From Eunapius fragilis (taxonomy: Eukaryota; Porifera; Demospongiae; Spongillida; Spongillidae): 64,000 nt of DNA. Shown here piece by piece: positions 48,421 through 61,400 of the stretch. The translations under genes and the position numbers were made by a program. The stretch's first letter is position 1. Each line of letters begins with the position of its first letter. The stretch lies in NCBI GenBank assembly GCA_963681505.1, contig OY811980.1, positions 3,752,263-3,816,262 of the forward strand. Direction: 5' to 3'. Under the pieces are notes generated by a model. The model saw nothing but the letters and a program-made list of their open reading frames with translations, was not told the origin of the DNA and ran no database searches.

Positions 48421-48938
48421 CTATCAACAACCCTGTTGAGCCTATCTGCAAGGCCTGATGCAAAAGAAACCCTTGAGAATAATGTAATTGAATGTGTAGA
48501 GGTAAAAGCGTTGCTACAAATCCTAAAAGACCTTGACTCTGTGGCAGCTATGGTTGACTATACAACAGTAGAAATACTTTCCTTGTACTTTTTGTGTACG
48601 CGGTGTGTATTTCTAAATCGAGAGCGCTATGAAATCTACAGGCGACGTACATACGAAACGAGGAAAAGCCAGCGCTGAGAACAAGTTAGTATGCGGAATG
48701 GTTTCCAAAATAAATTTCAAAAGCAAGTTTCTTGGTAAATTTATGACTAGCGTCAGTAATAATATTTTTCGCTCCCGTAATAGAGCCTGGGGACGAGGCG
48801 ACGTTTAACCCAAGTGCTATACTCGAGAGTGTACTAATACGTGAATACATGATGCCAAATAACAACACAGCTACAAAAGAAACTGCTCAATGGAAGCACA
48901 TGTAAAAACTGCCAGAAAGATGCAAAACACAGAACGTA
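48421..48938. other. Between transposon remnant and FAM32A 3' end
   Basis: A 92-codon plus-strand ORF (48400-48678; MTDHHLQLSTTLLSLSARPD) has no recognisable domain and lies antisense to the start of the transposon remnant. I do not call it a gene. Confidence 0.4.
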
Positions 48939-50152
48939 TCACTTTGTCCAGCTGACTTTGGGGATGTCATAATGTTCACTGAGAGAATCCAGATTTCTAT
49001 TAAGCTCCTAAAAATTGATGGGGGAATTTACATACCATTACTTCATTGTAGTATAAATGCAATACCTCAACCCTTTGCTTGTGAGTTTTCGCAGCCTTTT
49101 TCAAAATTCTCTCTTTTAACTGTGAAAAAAAATAATAATAATAATGTGTACACTTTGAAAGCAACTGTAAATTATGTTTTTAGTTCCAATTATAATGTGT
49201 GCTGCAGGTTCAAACAACTCAGTAAGACAGTGCTATGTGAACAAATGTTTGGTGGTTAATAACTACTCCACAATATCTCACTCTTTTTTCTTGCACTTTT
49301 TCAAATGCTTTTTCTGCAGGAGTCTTGGTAATCTTCACTGTTTCTTCAGCCTTAGCTGTATCAGTAGCTTTATCTACTGCATCTTTCTGCTTCTTCTTTT
49401 TCTTTCTTTAATTAACGTTTGTGTGGGAGTAGCAGTATAATGTATGTGATTTTCAAACAAAGTGCCATCTATTCATGAATGTAAAGTTGTTTACTTCAAT
49501 ACGAAGCCCAAAGTGATTTAATACTCAGCCAGGAACATTACATCATTAACAACACTGCTGTGTGTGAAAATGAAGGAACTATACAGCTTTCCTTGCTGAT
49601 AACTGACAGGAACTACATGTATATGTATGTATGCTCCCTCTTAAGGAGGTATGGTATGACATTTGATTGCTGCTTCTGTGTAATGTAGGGCTTAGATGAT
49701 AGTGATATTATCCTGGCACAGACAAAACTCTTGAGAAATCTATTTTTAACATTTTTGAACCAAAAAAATATGGTGAGTACATCTGACAAATTATACGTTG
49801 ATATGATTCCATTATAATTTGGAAGCGAATGTGCTGGGACCCCCAACTTCGTGCTGCAACAAGCTGATTCATGCCACTTCTTATTCAGTTAGGCCTAGGC
49901 CTATTTTAGCGATTCGAAGCTTCTCGCTATCAAAAAGTTCTAAAAGTCAAGTCCTCGAAAACAGGTACAGTACACTACATAAGGCAAAGTAGCTAAAAGT
50001 TTAAGCAAACGGGTAGATAAAGTACAAGCCACTTGCAAGGCATTTCGGAAACCTTCAAGAACCACGAGCGATACAAAAAAAGCTCACTTTTTAACTCCTC
50101 CATCCGCAATGCCTTTGAGCTTCAAAGCACCTCCAACAGCTTCCTCGTACAT
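48939..50152 (-). CDS. FAM32A: FAM32A homolog, 4 exons, 103 aa
   Basis: Exons, minus: 50152-50088, 49405-49282, 49119-49066 and 49007-48939. All junction phases join (2, 0, 0). The protein starts MYEEAVGGALKLKGIADGG, continues through a lysine cluster (KKKKKQKD), TPAEKAFEKVQEKR and LKERILKKAAKTHKQRVE, and ends LDSLSEHYDIPKVSWTK. These match FAM32A along its length (human 112 aa). FAM32A is a small nuclear protein found in the human catalytic (C*) spliceosome, where its C-terminus reaches the active site near the 3' splice site. Because the exons are short, no single long ORF marks this gene. It is head-to-head with AP1M1. Confidence 0.95.
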
Positions 50153-50286
50153 TATAATACGGAGTCTATTTATTACTCGCGTGATCAAACATCCTTATTT
50201 ATATGACGTCAAGTGCGCATATCCCGACTCACAATCACACCCCTCCAAGATCACAGAGACTACGCCCAAGTTGTACAGAATCTGCA
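50153..50286. promoter_or_regulatory. Putative bidirectional promoter (FAM32A / AP1M1)
   Basis: Only 134 bases separate the divergent start codons. A TGACGTCA-like element (ATGACGTCAAG, a CRE/ATF half-palindrome) is present at 50202-50212. TATTTAT occurs at 50168 and 50195. Function is inferred from geometry and motif. Confidence 0.6.
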
Positions 50287-53200
50287 ATGCCAGCTTCGGC
50301 AGTGTACGTGCTAGACCTGAAGGGAAAGGTACGTCCGTACTTACTGCTGTTCAGAGTAACAAGGATACATTGTGATGCGCTTTTAATGGAAAGTCGGTAT
50401 TTTGATTCAAGTCAGTATAGTGTGTTATTCCAGGGAATGAACGAATACGTTGTAACAAAGTACACAGCTTTTGTCCATGCATGCTTTTCATCCGGGGCGT
50501 ATCTCTTCCCTTCAGGCACTAATATCTCGAAACTATCGCGGAGATGTGGACATGGGAGTTATAGACAAATTTCTACCGATGGTTTTGGACTCTGAAGAGG
50601 AGGGTGCAATTGTACCTATTCTCGTTCATGAGAAGGTCACATTTGTATATATTAAATACAACAACCTCTATCGTATCCTTGTTATTAGCATGTATGTCAG
50701 GCGAGAAGGGTTAGTTGTGTATAGATGGAGACTCTAGTAAGATTACAAGCTGCTCTGTTGACCTTAACGAATTTTAGTTGTGGCAACTACAATTAAGAAT
50801 GCAAATGTCGCATTAATATTTCAGTTTTTGCACAGAGTTGTTGAAGTAAGTGAATTAAGTCACATGCACACTTAGTTCAGAGACATCATTTGCACACCAG
50901 GTGTTTCGTGAGTACTTCAAGGAGTTAGAAGAGGAAAGCATCCGTGACAATTTTGTCCTAATATATGAACTCATGGACGAAATCATGGACTTTGGTTATC
51001 CGCAAACAACAGAGAGCAAGATACTGAAGGAGTATGTTAGAACCTGGTGTTCAAATTATTTTGCTGTTATCTGAACCTGATCTGGTATTCTCTTCTACAT
51101 AGGTACATCACCCAGGAAAGCCACAAGCTGGAGATTACTCCCAGTGTACCTGCTGCTGTCACCAATGCAGTCTCATGGCGGAAAGAAGGAATAAAGTACA
51201 GAAAGAATGAAGTCTTTCTGGACGTTATTGAATCTGTTAACCTGCTGGTTAGTGTGGCTTTTTTATTGCAGAACTTTGTTGCATGGGATATATCTGTTCT
51301 TGTAGTGTACATAGAAGTATGCACTGCCCTCCCTCACTTGCCACGTTGCTGCATGCTTGCCCTCAGTAATCAAAAATTAAAATATCAAAACGGTGGGCAT
51401 TAAACCTTCGTGATTAATAGACATAGCCATTCTTGTTTTCATAGCTGATATTTTCCACTCATGTTATATGGTGTTTTAAATCTCTGTTTGGATTGCAATC
51501 ATTTACATGCACTGATAGTCATCCCATAAAATTCCTTTGGGTTCACTCTACATGTGGTACAGTTGTACTTGAACAATGTCCCTTATATATGTTTTCACAA
51601 AGGTCATTGAACATAGGAAGTGTGATTGTAGGAAGCTTCATAAATGTTCCTTTTAGAACCTCCCCCCCCCCCCCCCCCTCAACCCCCACCACTCAGCCAC
51701 TTGGTTGGCTTCTCACTTAGCTGATAACAGTTATGTAAGACTATTTCTAAAGTCGTTAAAGGTGTGGTCTATAGGTAGGTCAGATATATTTATTTAATTG
51801 TTGTAGGTCAGTAAGACTGGTCAGATTCTCCAGAGTGAGATAGTAGGATCTGTCAAGATGAAGGTTCTGCTGTCAGGCATGCCTGAGCTTAGGTTGGGAC
51901 TGAATGACAAAGTTCTGTTTGAAAATACTGGCAGTAAGCTTGCGCAGTTTGTATTGTGTGTACCGAGTTATTAATATGTTGCTATTTTGCTATTTTTAGG
52001 AACAAGAGCAAAGGCAGTGGAACTGGAAGATGTCAAATTTCACCAGTGTGTTCGTTTGTCGAGATTTGAGAATGATCGAACCATTTCATTTGTTCCACCT
52101 GATGGAGAATTTGAGCTAATGTCTTACAGGCTTAACACTCAGGTGAAGCCATTGATCTGGATAGAATCTCAGATTGAAAGGCACTCACACAGTAGGGTGG
52201 AGTACTTGATAAAGGTGAATGGTCGATTTAAGATGAGCATTATTTACACTTTTTTTTTCGTTTGTGGTGTAATTAACAGGCCAAAGGGCAATTTAAGAAG
52301 CGTTCTACTGCAAACAATGTTGAGATCATTATACCAGTACCAGCTGATGCTGATACTCCCAAGTTCAAGGTTAAAATTGTTTTTCTTATTGTCAGTAATA
52401 TGTTGAGGAAAAGTGCTATATTGCAGACTACCCAAGGCACTGCAAAGTATGCTCCTGAAAAAAATGCTCTCATCTGGTCAATAAAAACATTCCCAGTAAG
52501 TGTGTATTTATTTTTAACTTACCATAATGTGCCGCATTACACTGTATGTCACCACCCCATCGAGAAAAAAAATGGCTTGTTCTACATGTGTGCTTCCTCT
52601 GCCTGTTTGTTTAACAAATCGTCATTTCACAAAGTTATTTTTTAGTTCACAGTTAGGGAGATGCAATTGTATAAACATGGAAAGAATTTTTTCCCCAATG
52701 GGGATTGGAGGGGGGATGTATATGCGTGATACATGTACATTTGCACTATACGCATTTGTTTGTTACTGTACCAATGGGTCATTCTATTATAACTGGGGTA
52801 ACTGTCTTCAGATCAAGCTTGATGCAATTACTCATATTTGTTTACATGTATCTTAGGATGCATGAGCCATTTATCAAGTTAATAACCTTAATAGTTTATT
52901 AAATATACTGCACTGAAAATTAATTTTTCTTGGCAGGCTCATAACTTCTCCATCGTTTGTCTGGTAGTGACTTCTTTGGCATCGTATTGAAGCTCAATTA
53001 TATATATATGGAAGTGTCCAGCAAAATCTCCCTTATGATACTTAGCAAAGAAAAGTAACACTCGCATTGAAATGATAAATTCAGTGCCTAATAACTTTAT
53101 GATGGATAGTCTAATTAAGGATGCCTAAGGACCATTTGATAGAAGCTCTTTGGAGTTAATGGAAAATGAAAAACTTGAAAAACTACCCAGAAGGGGGATT

Positions 53201-56200
53201 TTGCTGGACACTGTCCCATATGTTAATATCTTTAATAGGTGATAAAAGGGTTAAATATCATTATAGCACAGATTTCTAAATTGAAATAGTTTCTGGATAG
53301 ATACACTGAATTTTTTCCTTCAGGATTTCAGGGACCATCAATATTGTTGTTTTTATGAAATAAAAAGTCAGTGTACAGACAAGCTCTAGGCACCACATCG
53401 AGTTTTACAAGTGACCACCATCTTAAAAGTTATGCAGTTTATTTTAGCACTAATCTAAAGTAATTGTTTATACGCTACAAGTGCATTACATAATTATTGT
53501 GAACCGCAGCTAAGGACACTGGCCATAAATTGATAGTAGCACTCAGCTAGTAAAAATAAATTTTTTTATTAAAAGACACGCATCTTTTGAATGGGTACGC
53601 TGTTCAGGTAAGTGTGCGTTATTACTTTTAGACAATTGCAGCAACGACATCACATTTAAGTGTGAGAGACAGAGATGGGTGTTCTGCTATTAATTTTGCT
53701 GATAGAAGTTGAAGGTGCAACTAATTGTGGCACTTGTGTGTCTTGAAAGAGTAGCAGCATCTTGTACCAGCATTCTTCAAATGCAGGGACTAAGTGTTCT
53801 TTAAATAGAATGTAAAAAATGGCAGGTGCACTTAGATTAGCTGTATCATCATAGACAAGTAAACCTCAGTGTTGATTCTGTGGTTGTGATAGTTATGTAA
53901 CACACTTAGCACCACTTCGTAAGTAAAACATAAAAAGATAGCTGCCACATCATAAACCCACTTGGTTACCTATACACTGGAATTTTATAAACGATAACAG
54001 TGTTCCCTTGATGTTTGTATAAACTTCAATATCAATCAGGAAAGTTATCTGAATTTTGCAATCAGCACTGTAAATGTAATATTTATTAAACCCTTTCACC
54101 ACCTACAAAAATGAAGGTTCCACTTAAGTTGAGCTTCAATTTGATGTCAAAAGTATCTATCAGACTTCAAACAATGGAAAGTTATGAGCCTGCCAAGTTT
54201 AATTTTATCTGGAAAAATGAATTATTCAGGATAGTATATTTTGTAAACCATTAAAGTTATTAACCATATTTGGTTAGTAACATTCATCCAGAGACAAGCA
54301 AATAGGAGAAAGATCTGACCACATGAAGCATGCTCCTATATAAAGTAATTAAATTCATTTCCTGAAATGTAGTTAAGCTAAAGCATACTTGGCTTTGTGT
54401 CGTATCATGTACCATTAAGTAACCATGTAGCGGCTGATTTCTGAATCCAAAAGACTCCCTGTCTCTTATTCTGCTAGCAATTGCAACAGCCATGGCCTAC
54501 AAAGAAATTAATACTATTCTGTAGAATAATATTTTTATGCAGATGTCATTTCATAAAACTGTAGAAATGCATGTCATTTCATACAAAAATTGGTATATTG
54601 ACATGTCCTTCCTACTCCTATGCTCAGTGTTCTAACTATATAATAATGAAAGCTGGCTGCATGTACATGTACTAAGTAATAATAGTTAGTTCTGCAGGTA
54701 GTGGGTGCAAGGTACATATCAGATCTGTATGAATATCCATTTCATTTCATTATGGTAGCTGTTTCTCTTGCCTTGAAGTAAGGAGAAAGCAGACATGCAT
54801 GAGATGTCTCTGTGTTGGAAACAATGCTCAATAGATGAAACTGTTCCTGCAAGGGTATTTTGTGGGTTTGGACACTGCACACCTGTAGATGTATTATTAG
54901 TTACCTTAAATCTCCAAAGTCAGGTCGTACACGTGGGACCAATGTTTAAGCATTTATCCTAAATTGAAACTAATATTTCTAGCATCCATATTTGTACTGT
55001 TGTTTCGTGCCACTGCATGTTTAAATAACCAATTACATGTTATATCACACCCGTGGTCCATGTAATATAAAACAATGAGTATTGTTAGTGCATGATGTTA
55101 CAGAAAAGAATATGTATAGAATGGTTTGTGAAGAGCAATGCGTGTGCTTCTGTATAAATTCCATGGCTGTTTGATCCCTAATTGGTTATTGCCATTTTTT
55201 TCAATGACACACAGAACCATCAATGACCGCAATGTGCACTGTGCGATAAATGCGAAGATAGCTTAAATATTTTATAGTTCTATACTATTATGTATTTCAT
55301 TTTACGCCAAAGCTTAAAATACACGTGCTTACTAATCACATTCTACGCATAGACATGTAGGACCACGGAAACTTAAGCTGATTAATCATAGATTGACTGT
55401 TTGCTTAACCATTTTAATGTTTAGATAATTTGTGTACCAGTTTTATGTTCTCTAGAATTGTTTCGATGTATTATATATATAAACTACTTCAGATAAGTAC
55501 ATCCATATTTATTCGTAGATCATCCATTCGATATTAAGCGCAGCATTAAACTGGTTAAGAAAAATGTTTCATTTGTATGTTAAGTCTTGTTCTTCCAGCA
55601 TACCCTAAAATGAACTTTACTGTCCTCTGACGAATAAAATACCTTTAGGGACTCCACACCAACAACCAATCTATTTCGATAATTAAAAGTACTCTATGTC
55701 CATGGCGATGTTTTGGTCTAAAGTAGGTTACTCAAACATAAGAAGTTTTTAAACACGATGCAAGTGTTATTATTGCACCTAGATGTCCCTGGATGGACTG
55801 TTTAACAAGTCTGCGCAATATGTTAACTCAGTTTAGCACATTGTTAAGCTGGTTTAACACTGGTCAACCTACGATCAAGGGTGATATACTGTACTAGGTC
55901 TGGTAAAAGATCATTTAATTCAGGGATTTATCTTACCCACCCTTTACCCACCTGCTACCCACCCGTGACTTTTGGGCTTACCCACCTGTAACTTATGGGC
56001 TTTACCCCACCCGTAAAAATTATATTGTGTGGTACCGCTTTTTATGGTTAATCTCGCTTCTCACCAGCGGTGTGGGCGTGATCGTTCAATACGCTGTGTG
56101 ATGTTAGATTTATGAATAATTTTATTACCATATAAACCGCAAAATGTTATTAAAAGATTAGCGGTCACAACGAAGTACACGTAATGTTTGCCTACTGTTT

Positions 56201-58030
56201 TTGGAACACATGTATTGTGCCACAATAGTTGACCACTTACGCAGAGTAGTGTCGGGATCGAGTCTGTGCATTTGCATAGGAATGGCGAAGTGTTTTTCCA
56301 CACGTAAACCCAAGCATACATTACGCTATGCATACATTACATTTGATATATAACTTCCATGGTTGACATAACCCACCCGTGCCCAGTTGCCTACCCACCC
56401 ATCATATATAAAAGTCAGATAAATCCCTGATTTATTCTTGCATTTTGGGAATGGTCTACTAACGTGGATCTAAGTTTACCAGTTTCAGAAGTGAAATGCA
56501 ACTGCTAGTGAAGGTAGTAGCTGATTGAGCTCATAGGCAGATTATGTTCACTGTCCATTTCCAACTTCTTCAGCCCAGTTCAAAGTATGGTTAATTGTTT
56601 AAACCAGATGGTACGTCAGTGCTAGCTTGGGTTTGTTGTTGCTGTCTCCTTGGGGGTCAACTTGAGCAAGCATTGACAGTTCAGTTTGTGAGCTTCAACC
56701 TTTATTTGGTGTATCAGTCAGTTTGGTATAACTACACCCTTTGTGGAAGAGAAAGAGTAGTCAAGATGAGCACTGTGGGGGCAGAAATGCTCCTTATTTT
56801 CTCTTGGGTGGTTATCCATAGTGCATAACTAATGTAGATGTATGTATAGTTGCGAATTGGTGCGTGTACACATGGGGATTTGGTTGTATGTTCTATTTAA
56901 GAAATAGAAGCTGTTCATAGTTACATGGAACGAAATTTCGCACACCACGTACACATACTAGGGAGGAAGAGAATTTATATTGGAAGCACAATTTGGATTG
57001 CCAAGTGTACAGTCAGGTAAGGTTATTGTACCTCTTACTCCTTTTTTAACCTCATACCCAGATAATGTAACCGGGAGTTATTAGCATATGAATATACAGG
57101 GCTTGGGTAGATTACCTGGTGTCTCATTGTTGTCAGAGCACAGGCAGTGACTTGTTTTATATGGGGCATTTGTATTGCATTCCTAAGCTGTATTTGATAT
57201 TCATTCAATTTTGAATATCATTACCTCACTTGCAGGTGTTCCATTCATGTTTTTATTTATGTACATACACTCATATCTGTACACACCAAGGTTGTTCTTT
57301 CAACATGCAGTGCACAAGCTATAAGCTGTGGTATACACTTAATATTGTTTATATTGGATCAAACATAGTTGGTTTTGATTTGTACTTCTAGTACTGTGCC
57401 TATACATATAAGCCAAATTGTAGAATTGAATCTAATTCTCCAGTTGGTGTAGTGGTTGTGAGCATGTTTTGTGTACAGCATATGTGTTTGTGTAAAGGCT
57501 TGAAAGTGTGCTGGTTTGCCACAAATCTTAGAGGATGGTGAAGGAAGGCCACCAATTCGAGTGAAATTTGAAATTCCATATTTCACTACATCTGGCATTC
57601 AGGTCAGTATATGAGTACTGCCTTCTAAACACTGCTCCATAGCATTTTATTTATCATTTGTTCTATGTTTGGGGGGTTTGCTATGTATTTCACTAATGGT
57701 ACATACATTGCTAGTAAAATAATGTAGATTGTTAGGTACCAGCATTGCTTTCTGGTTAATATTATTTGAGTGTGAGTGCTTTGTATTTCGTTTTGGACTG
57801 ATGCAGCAGAAAGAGCGTGTGGTATAACAACAGTACAGTTGTTAGTGATTGTGAACATTGTATTTATATCTGTGTAGGTCCGATATCTGAAGATCATTGA
57901 AAAAAGTGGATATCAAGCATTACCGTGGGTACGATATATCACACAGAATGGAGGTAAATACATGTACAATTCTGACATAACTACAAATGCACCTCTCACT
58001 CTCTCAGATTATCAACTGCGCACATCATAA
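50287..58030 (+). CDS. AP1M1: AP-1 complex subunit mu, 13 exons, 422 aa
   Basis: Exons: 50287-50328, 50516-50672, 50778-50845, 50901-51031, 51103-51247, 51807-51933, 52000-52214, 52280-52369, 52427-52495, 56962-57016, 57532-57602, 57878-57953, 58008-58030. The product begins MPASAVYVLDLKGK and ends QNGDYQLRTS, one residue shorter than human AP1M1. The N-terminal longin-like domain (RNYRGDVDM) is followed by the linker (RKNEVFLDVIESVNLLV) and the C-terminal mu-homology domain (HQCVRLSRFENDRTISFVPP, PYFTTSGIQ, YLKIIEKSGYQALPWVRYIT), which binds YxxPhi sorting signals. AP-1 recruits clathrin at the trans-Golgi network and endosomes. Exon 10 (55 bases) is isolated after a 4.5-kb intron and was found by phase and sequence. 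Introns are otherwise mostly 50-190 bases, with a few of about 275-560. Confidence 0.97.
51663..51680. repeat. Poly-C run in AP1M1 intron 5
   Basis: About 17 C in a row, within the intron before exon 6. Confidence 0.85.
52919..54208. mobile_element. Inverted-repeat element (about 1.3 kb, about 85-base arms) in AP1M1 intron 9
   Basis: Left arm 52919-53000 (CTTGGCAGGCTCATAACTTC, then ATTGAAGCTCAATT) is matched in reverse complement by 54125-54208 (AAGTTGAGCTTCAAT, then GTTATGAGCCTGCCAAG). No transposase ORF in the interior; probably a non-autonomous DNA transposon. Confidence 0.72.
54209..55919. other. AP1M1 intron 9, middle part, no feature recognised
   Basis: AT-rich intronic DNA without exons that fit the AP1M1 frame. 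No supported ORF. Confidence 0.5.
55920..56430. mobile_element. MITE-like element with TCAGGGATTTATCT ends in AP1M1 intron 9
   Basis: TCAGGGATTTATCT at 55920 is matched by AGATAAATCCCTGA ending at 56430. Both subterminal regions hold CCCACCCGT/TACCCACC repeats. The flanks share an imperfect TTTAAT/TTTATT. The 90-codon ORF inside is on the minus strand and has no family. Confidence 0.7.
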
Positions 58031-58485
58031 GTAGGGCTCATGACATGGAAGTAGAACAGAATAGACTCTAGATCTAGCCTCATCATATGAATATATGCTG
58101 GTCAAGATTGTATGTAGTGTATTATTGTGGTGTATATATGGTACTTATCAGTGTGAACAGGGCATACAGAAAGTCATAAGAGGAGGTTTGGTGGGACACA
58201 TCTTGCCTGGCAGTCTGCCTCATGAGGAAGATCAAGTGCTGTATGTAGATGGTATTATAAATGCCAGGAGTTTGATGTTTTATAAAAGCCAAACCAAGCC
58301 ACATTTGTGACTATGTAAAAAAAAGTACATGATATGTTTCCAAAGTAGGATAAGTTACTCTATATACAGTGGACCCTACCTATATCATGACCCATCTTCA
58401 TTGCATGTACATGCATTGCTTATTTGTTTATACATATAAATTACACTATGACAAACAAACAGATAAGAAGTGATTGAACAGCAGA
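58031..58485. other. Convergent 3' interval between AP1M1 and the guanylate cyclase
   Basis: 455 bases between two stop codons facing each other. No exon, no strong stem-loop. Short ORFs at 58095-58310 on both strands overlap each other and have no support. Confidence 0.55.
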
Positions 58486-61400
58486 TTAGATGAAGTCTAC
58501 TGATCCTGGTAGTTGGGTTTTTTCTTGTTCATTTTTACTGTTCATGTTTTGTAGTGGGGATAGTATTCTCTTCACTCCACTCTCTTTAGACTTCTGGGTG
58601 GTGATTATTTTTGTCTTGGTACTGAATTCCAGATTAGCTGAGCTCAAACTATCCGTTCCATCATCTACACCATGTATCCAATATGTCAGCATTGCTCCTT
58701 TACCCTGATTCAGAATAAACGTATATGGAAGTCTGTGCCCATAGAAAGGCACCGTACCTTTACACTGATATTCCCTCGGCACTCCAGCCTAAAGCCACCC
58801 AAGATCTTGAGTAGCTGTGCAGTCGAATCACTGCACTGAATCTTCATCGCTGAAATGAAAAAATAACATAACAGCAAAGTGGTGTCCAGAGTGCCCAGGC
58901 CTTACCTTCACTGGTTGTTTCCATCCTTGATGCTGTGTTGACAGTGTCCCCAAACAGGCAGTAGCGAGGCATTTTAAGCCCTACCACCCCAGCACATACT
59001 GGACCAGAATGCACACCAGCCCTTATCTCCAGCTTGGTGCTTGGTCGATGAGGAATCTTGAAGCTTCTGCAGGCCTCCACCAGTTCTAATGCCATTTTTG
59101 CTATTTCACCAGCGTGGCTGTTACCATTATGTTTGGGGACACCAGATACCACCATGTCTGCACAAAGTAAATCATTAATATGTAAGCGCATACAGTGTTT
59201 AAGAAACTTACAAGAATCTCCTATAGTTTCCACTTTGTATACATCATAGTGATCTAAAATGTCATCAAACTTTGAGTATAGCTCATTGAGCATGCCAACT
59301 ATCTGAAGTGGAGTACTAGAGCTGGCCAAACTGGTAAATCCAACAATGTCACTGTGTAAACCAAGCTATAAAGTAAATTACAAGCTATAAATATCATGTA
59401 CCAGAAAAACACTGTGGCAGAGGAAAAGCTGGTGGCTGAAGTGGTCTTTCCTTGTTTCAGTTCATCAGCAACGCTCTTTGGAATCATACCTGACAAATAT
59501 AGTTCTGTTAAATTCCAACTACTACCTGTTGAATGCCTTACTGTAGAGCAGGGCTGCTGTTTTGTGCTGCTCTGCTATGAGTTCCTGTGTCCTCCCTGCT
59601 ACCAGCAATTCCAGGTGTTTGGAGTATTTCTCCATCTACATATGTGCTGTTAGGGTAGTGCATGTGGATGTATTGGGTTGTACCATACCATAACCATCAT
59701 GTTGTCCACAGGACTTTCTTTGTTTGGATTGATTCGGTATATAATCTTCTTAATTTGATCAAATGTTGGTCTTGAAGCAGGCAGGAACATCCAGCATCGC
59801 TCAGTAAGCTTAAAATATATAGTACATCATAAAGTGAAGCCAATATGTGTCAAATCACATGACTACCTCCAAATACTCCTGTGAACAAGGACAGCTGTTT
59901 GCATCGAGTTCTGACAATGTAAGCACTGGTTTCTTGGATGACCCATGCATGGTATCTTCCTAGAGAAAAAGAAAAATGTCTTTGAAGTTGTGCTTTTAAT
60001 GTAATACATTCTCACTTACACTGTATGGATCCATTCTAGTGGCTATCTCCAGTAAAATTATAGCATACCTATATTAAACAATGATGATATAAAATAGCCA
60101 ATAGCATGTGCTCAAGCTTCTTACCCATATACATCAGTGGTGGCTAGAGGTGGGGTGTTTGTCATTCCTTTGAGCTCAGGAGGCAGGTATATTGTGCACT
60201 CAGTGTCATCTGCATTGCCACCTTGGGGGTCACATTCCAACATTCTGATTGAGCCAAGCCCGTAATCTGCAAATAAATAAATACCCATACCTACAAATGA
60301 TGTGAGCGCAAAATTATGCCTAGTACCTGTAATCTTCACAACCCAGCGGTCATCAATAACACAGTTAGATGATTTCAAATGGCCATGGTAAATTCTCTTT
60401 GAATGAAGGTAAGCCATTGCCAGGGCAATATCATAAGCAAAGGACAGCCGAAACCCCCAGTTCAGTGGAATGTCATCATTCTGCAGTACATCATTGAGGC
60501 TTCCCTTTGGACAGTACTCACTTATTATTGCCACGATGACAGGGTCTCTCACCACAGCCCCGATGAATTTGCACAAATTTGGGTGATCAAGCATCCTGCA
60601 GTAAAGTGCATTTGAAGTTGGTCAAGCTATAACGATGGCATGTGAATACTCACCTAATCTGTAGGACCTCATCCCTCACAGTTTTATTGAAGACAAAGTC
60701 ATGCTTTGGGAAGCGTTTGATAGCAACAGTTCTTCCATCACTATAGATGTTGTATTTATATACATGTAACATACAACACATTGATGTGGACCCACTAGAT
60801 GCCTGTCAAGGTAAATAGCTGTTTCCGGTGAGCACTGGTGACACTTGCTGCTACGGCTGAAGCTGACACAGTACCACTGCTGTCATTTTCAGAGGGACAA
60901 TATTTCCTCATGCTTGAAATGCTGCCCATGACACCAGCTGAAGGAAAGGTGGTGACATGTTTGCTAGTTTGTAAAGTTAATTAAATTACCAGTGTAACCA
61001 GGATCTTGATGAGAAAATCGAAGTTAGTTGTTATAGTTGCTCAGATGTTTATGCAGCGTGTGCATGACTGAAGATCAAGTATTTGTCAATAGCAAACAAA
61101 CCTCTTTGGATGCTGTTGTAATCAATAATCCAGCTGTCATCCATCATGACCTTCCATCGCTGGTAGTAGATGTTCTGAGATACGTAAATGAGGGGGAGGG
61201 TGCCACATGTGTTACAATGCAGCAGAAACCATAGACATGCTAACCCCCAACACAACAATGATGACTATGGCTATCAGCAGGATGACAAGAAGGATGGAGA
61301 CTGTTATGCCAGCGATAGCTTGTGAGGACAAAGGTGGGCAGCAGTCATCAGGACATGTGGTACAAGTTTCTCCAATGTTCAGTGTACAAATTCTATCACC

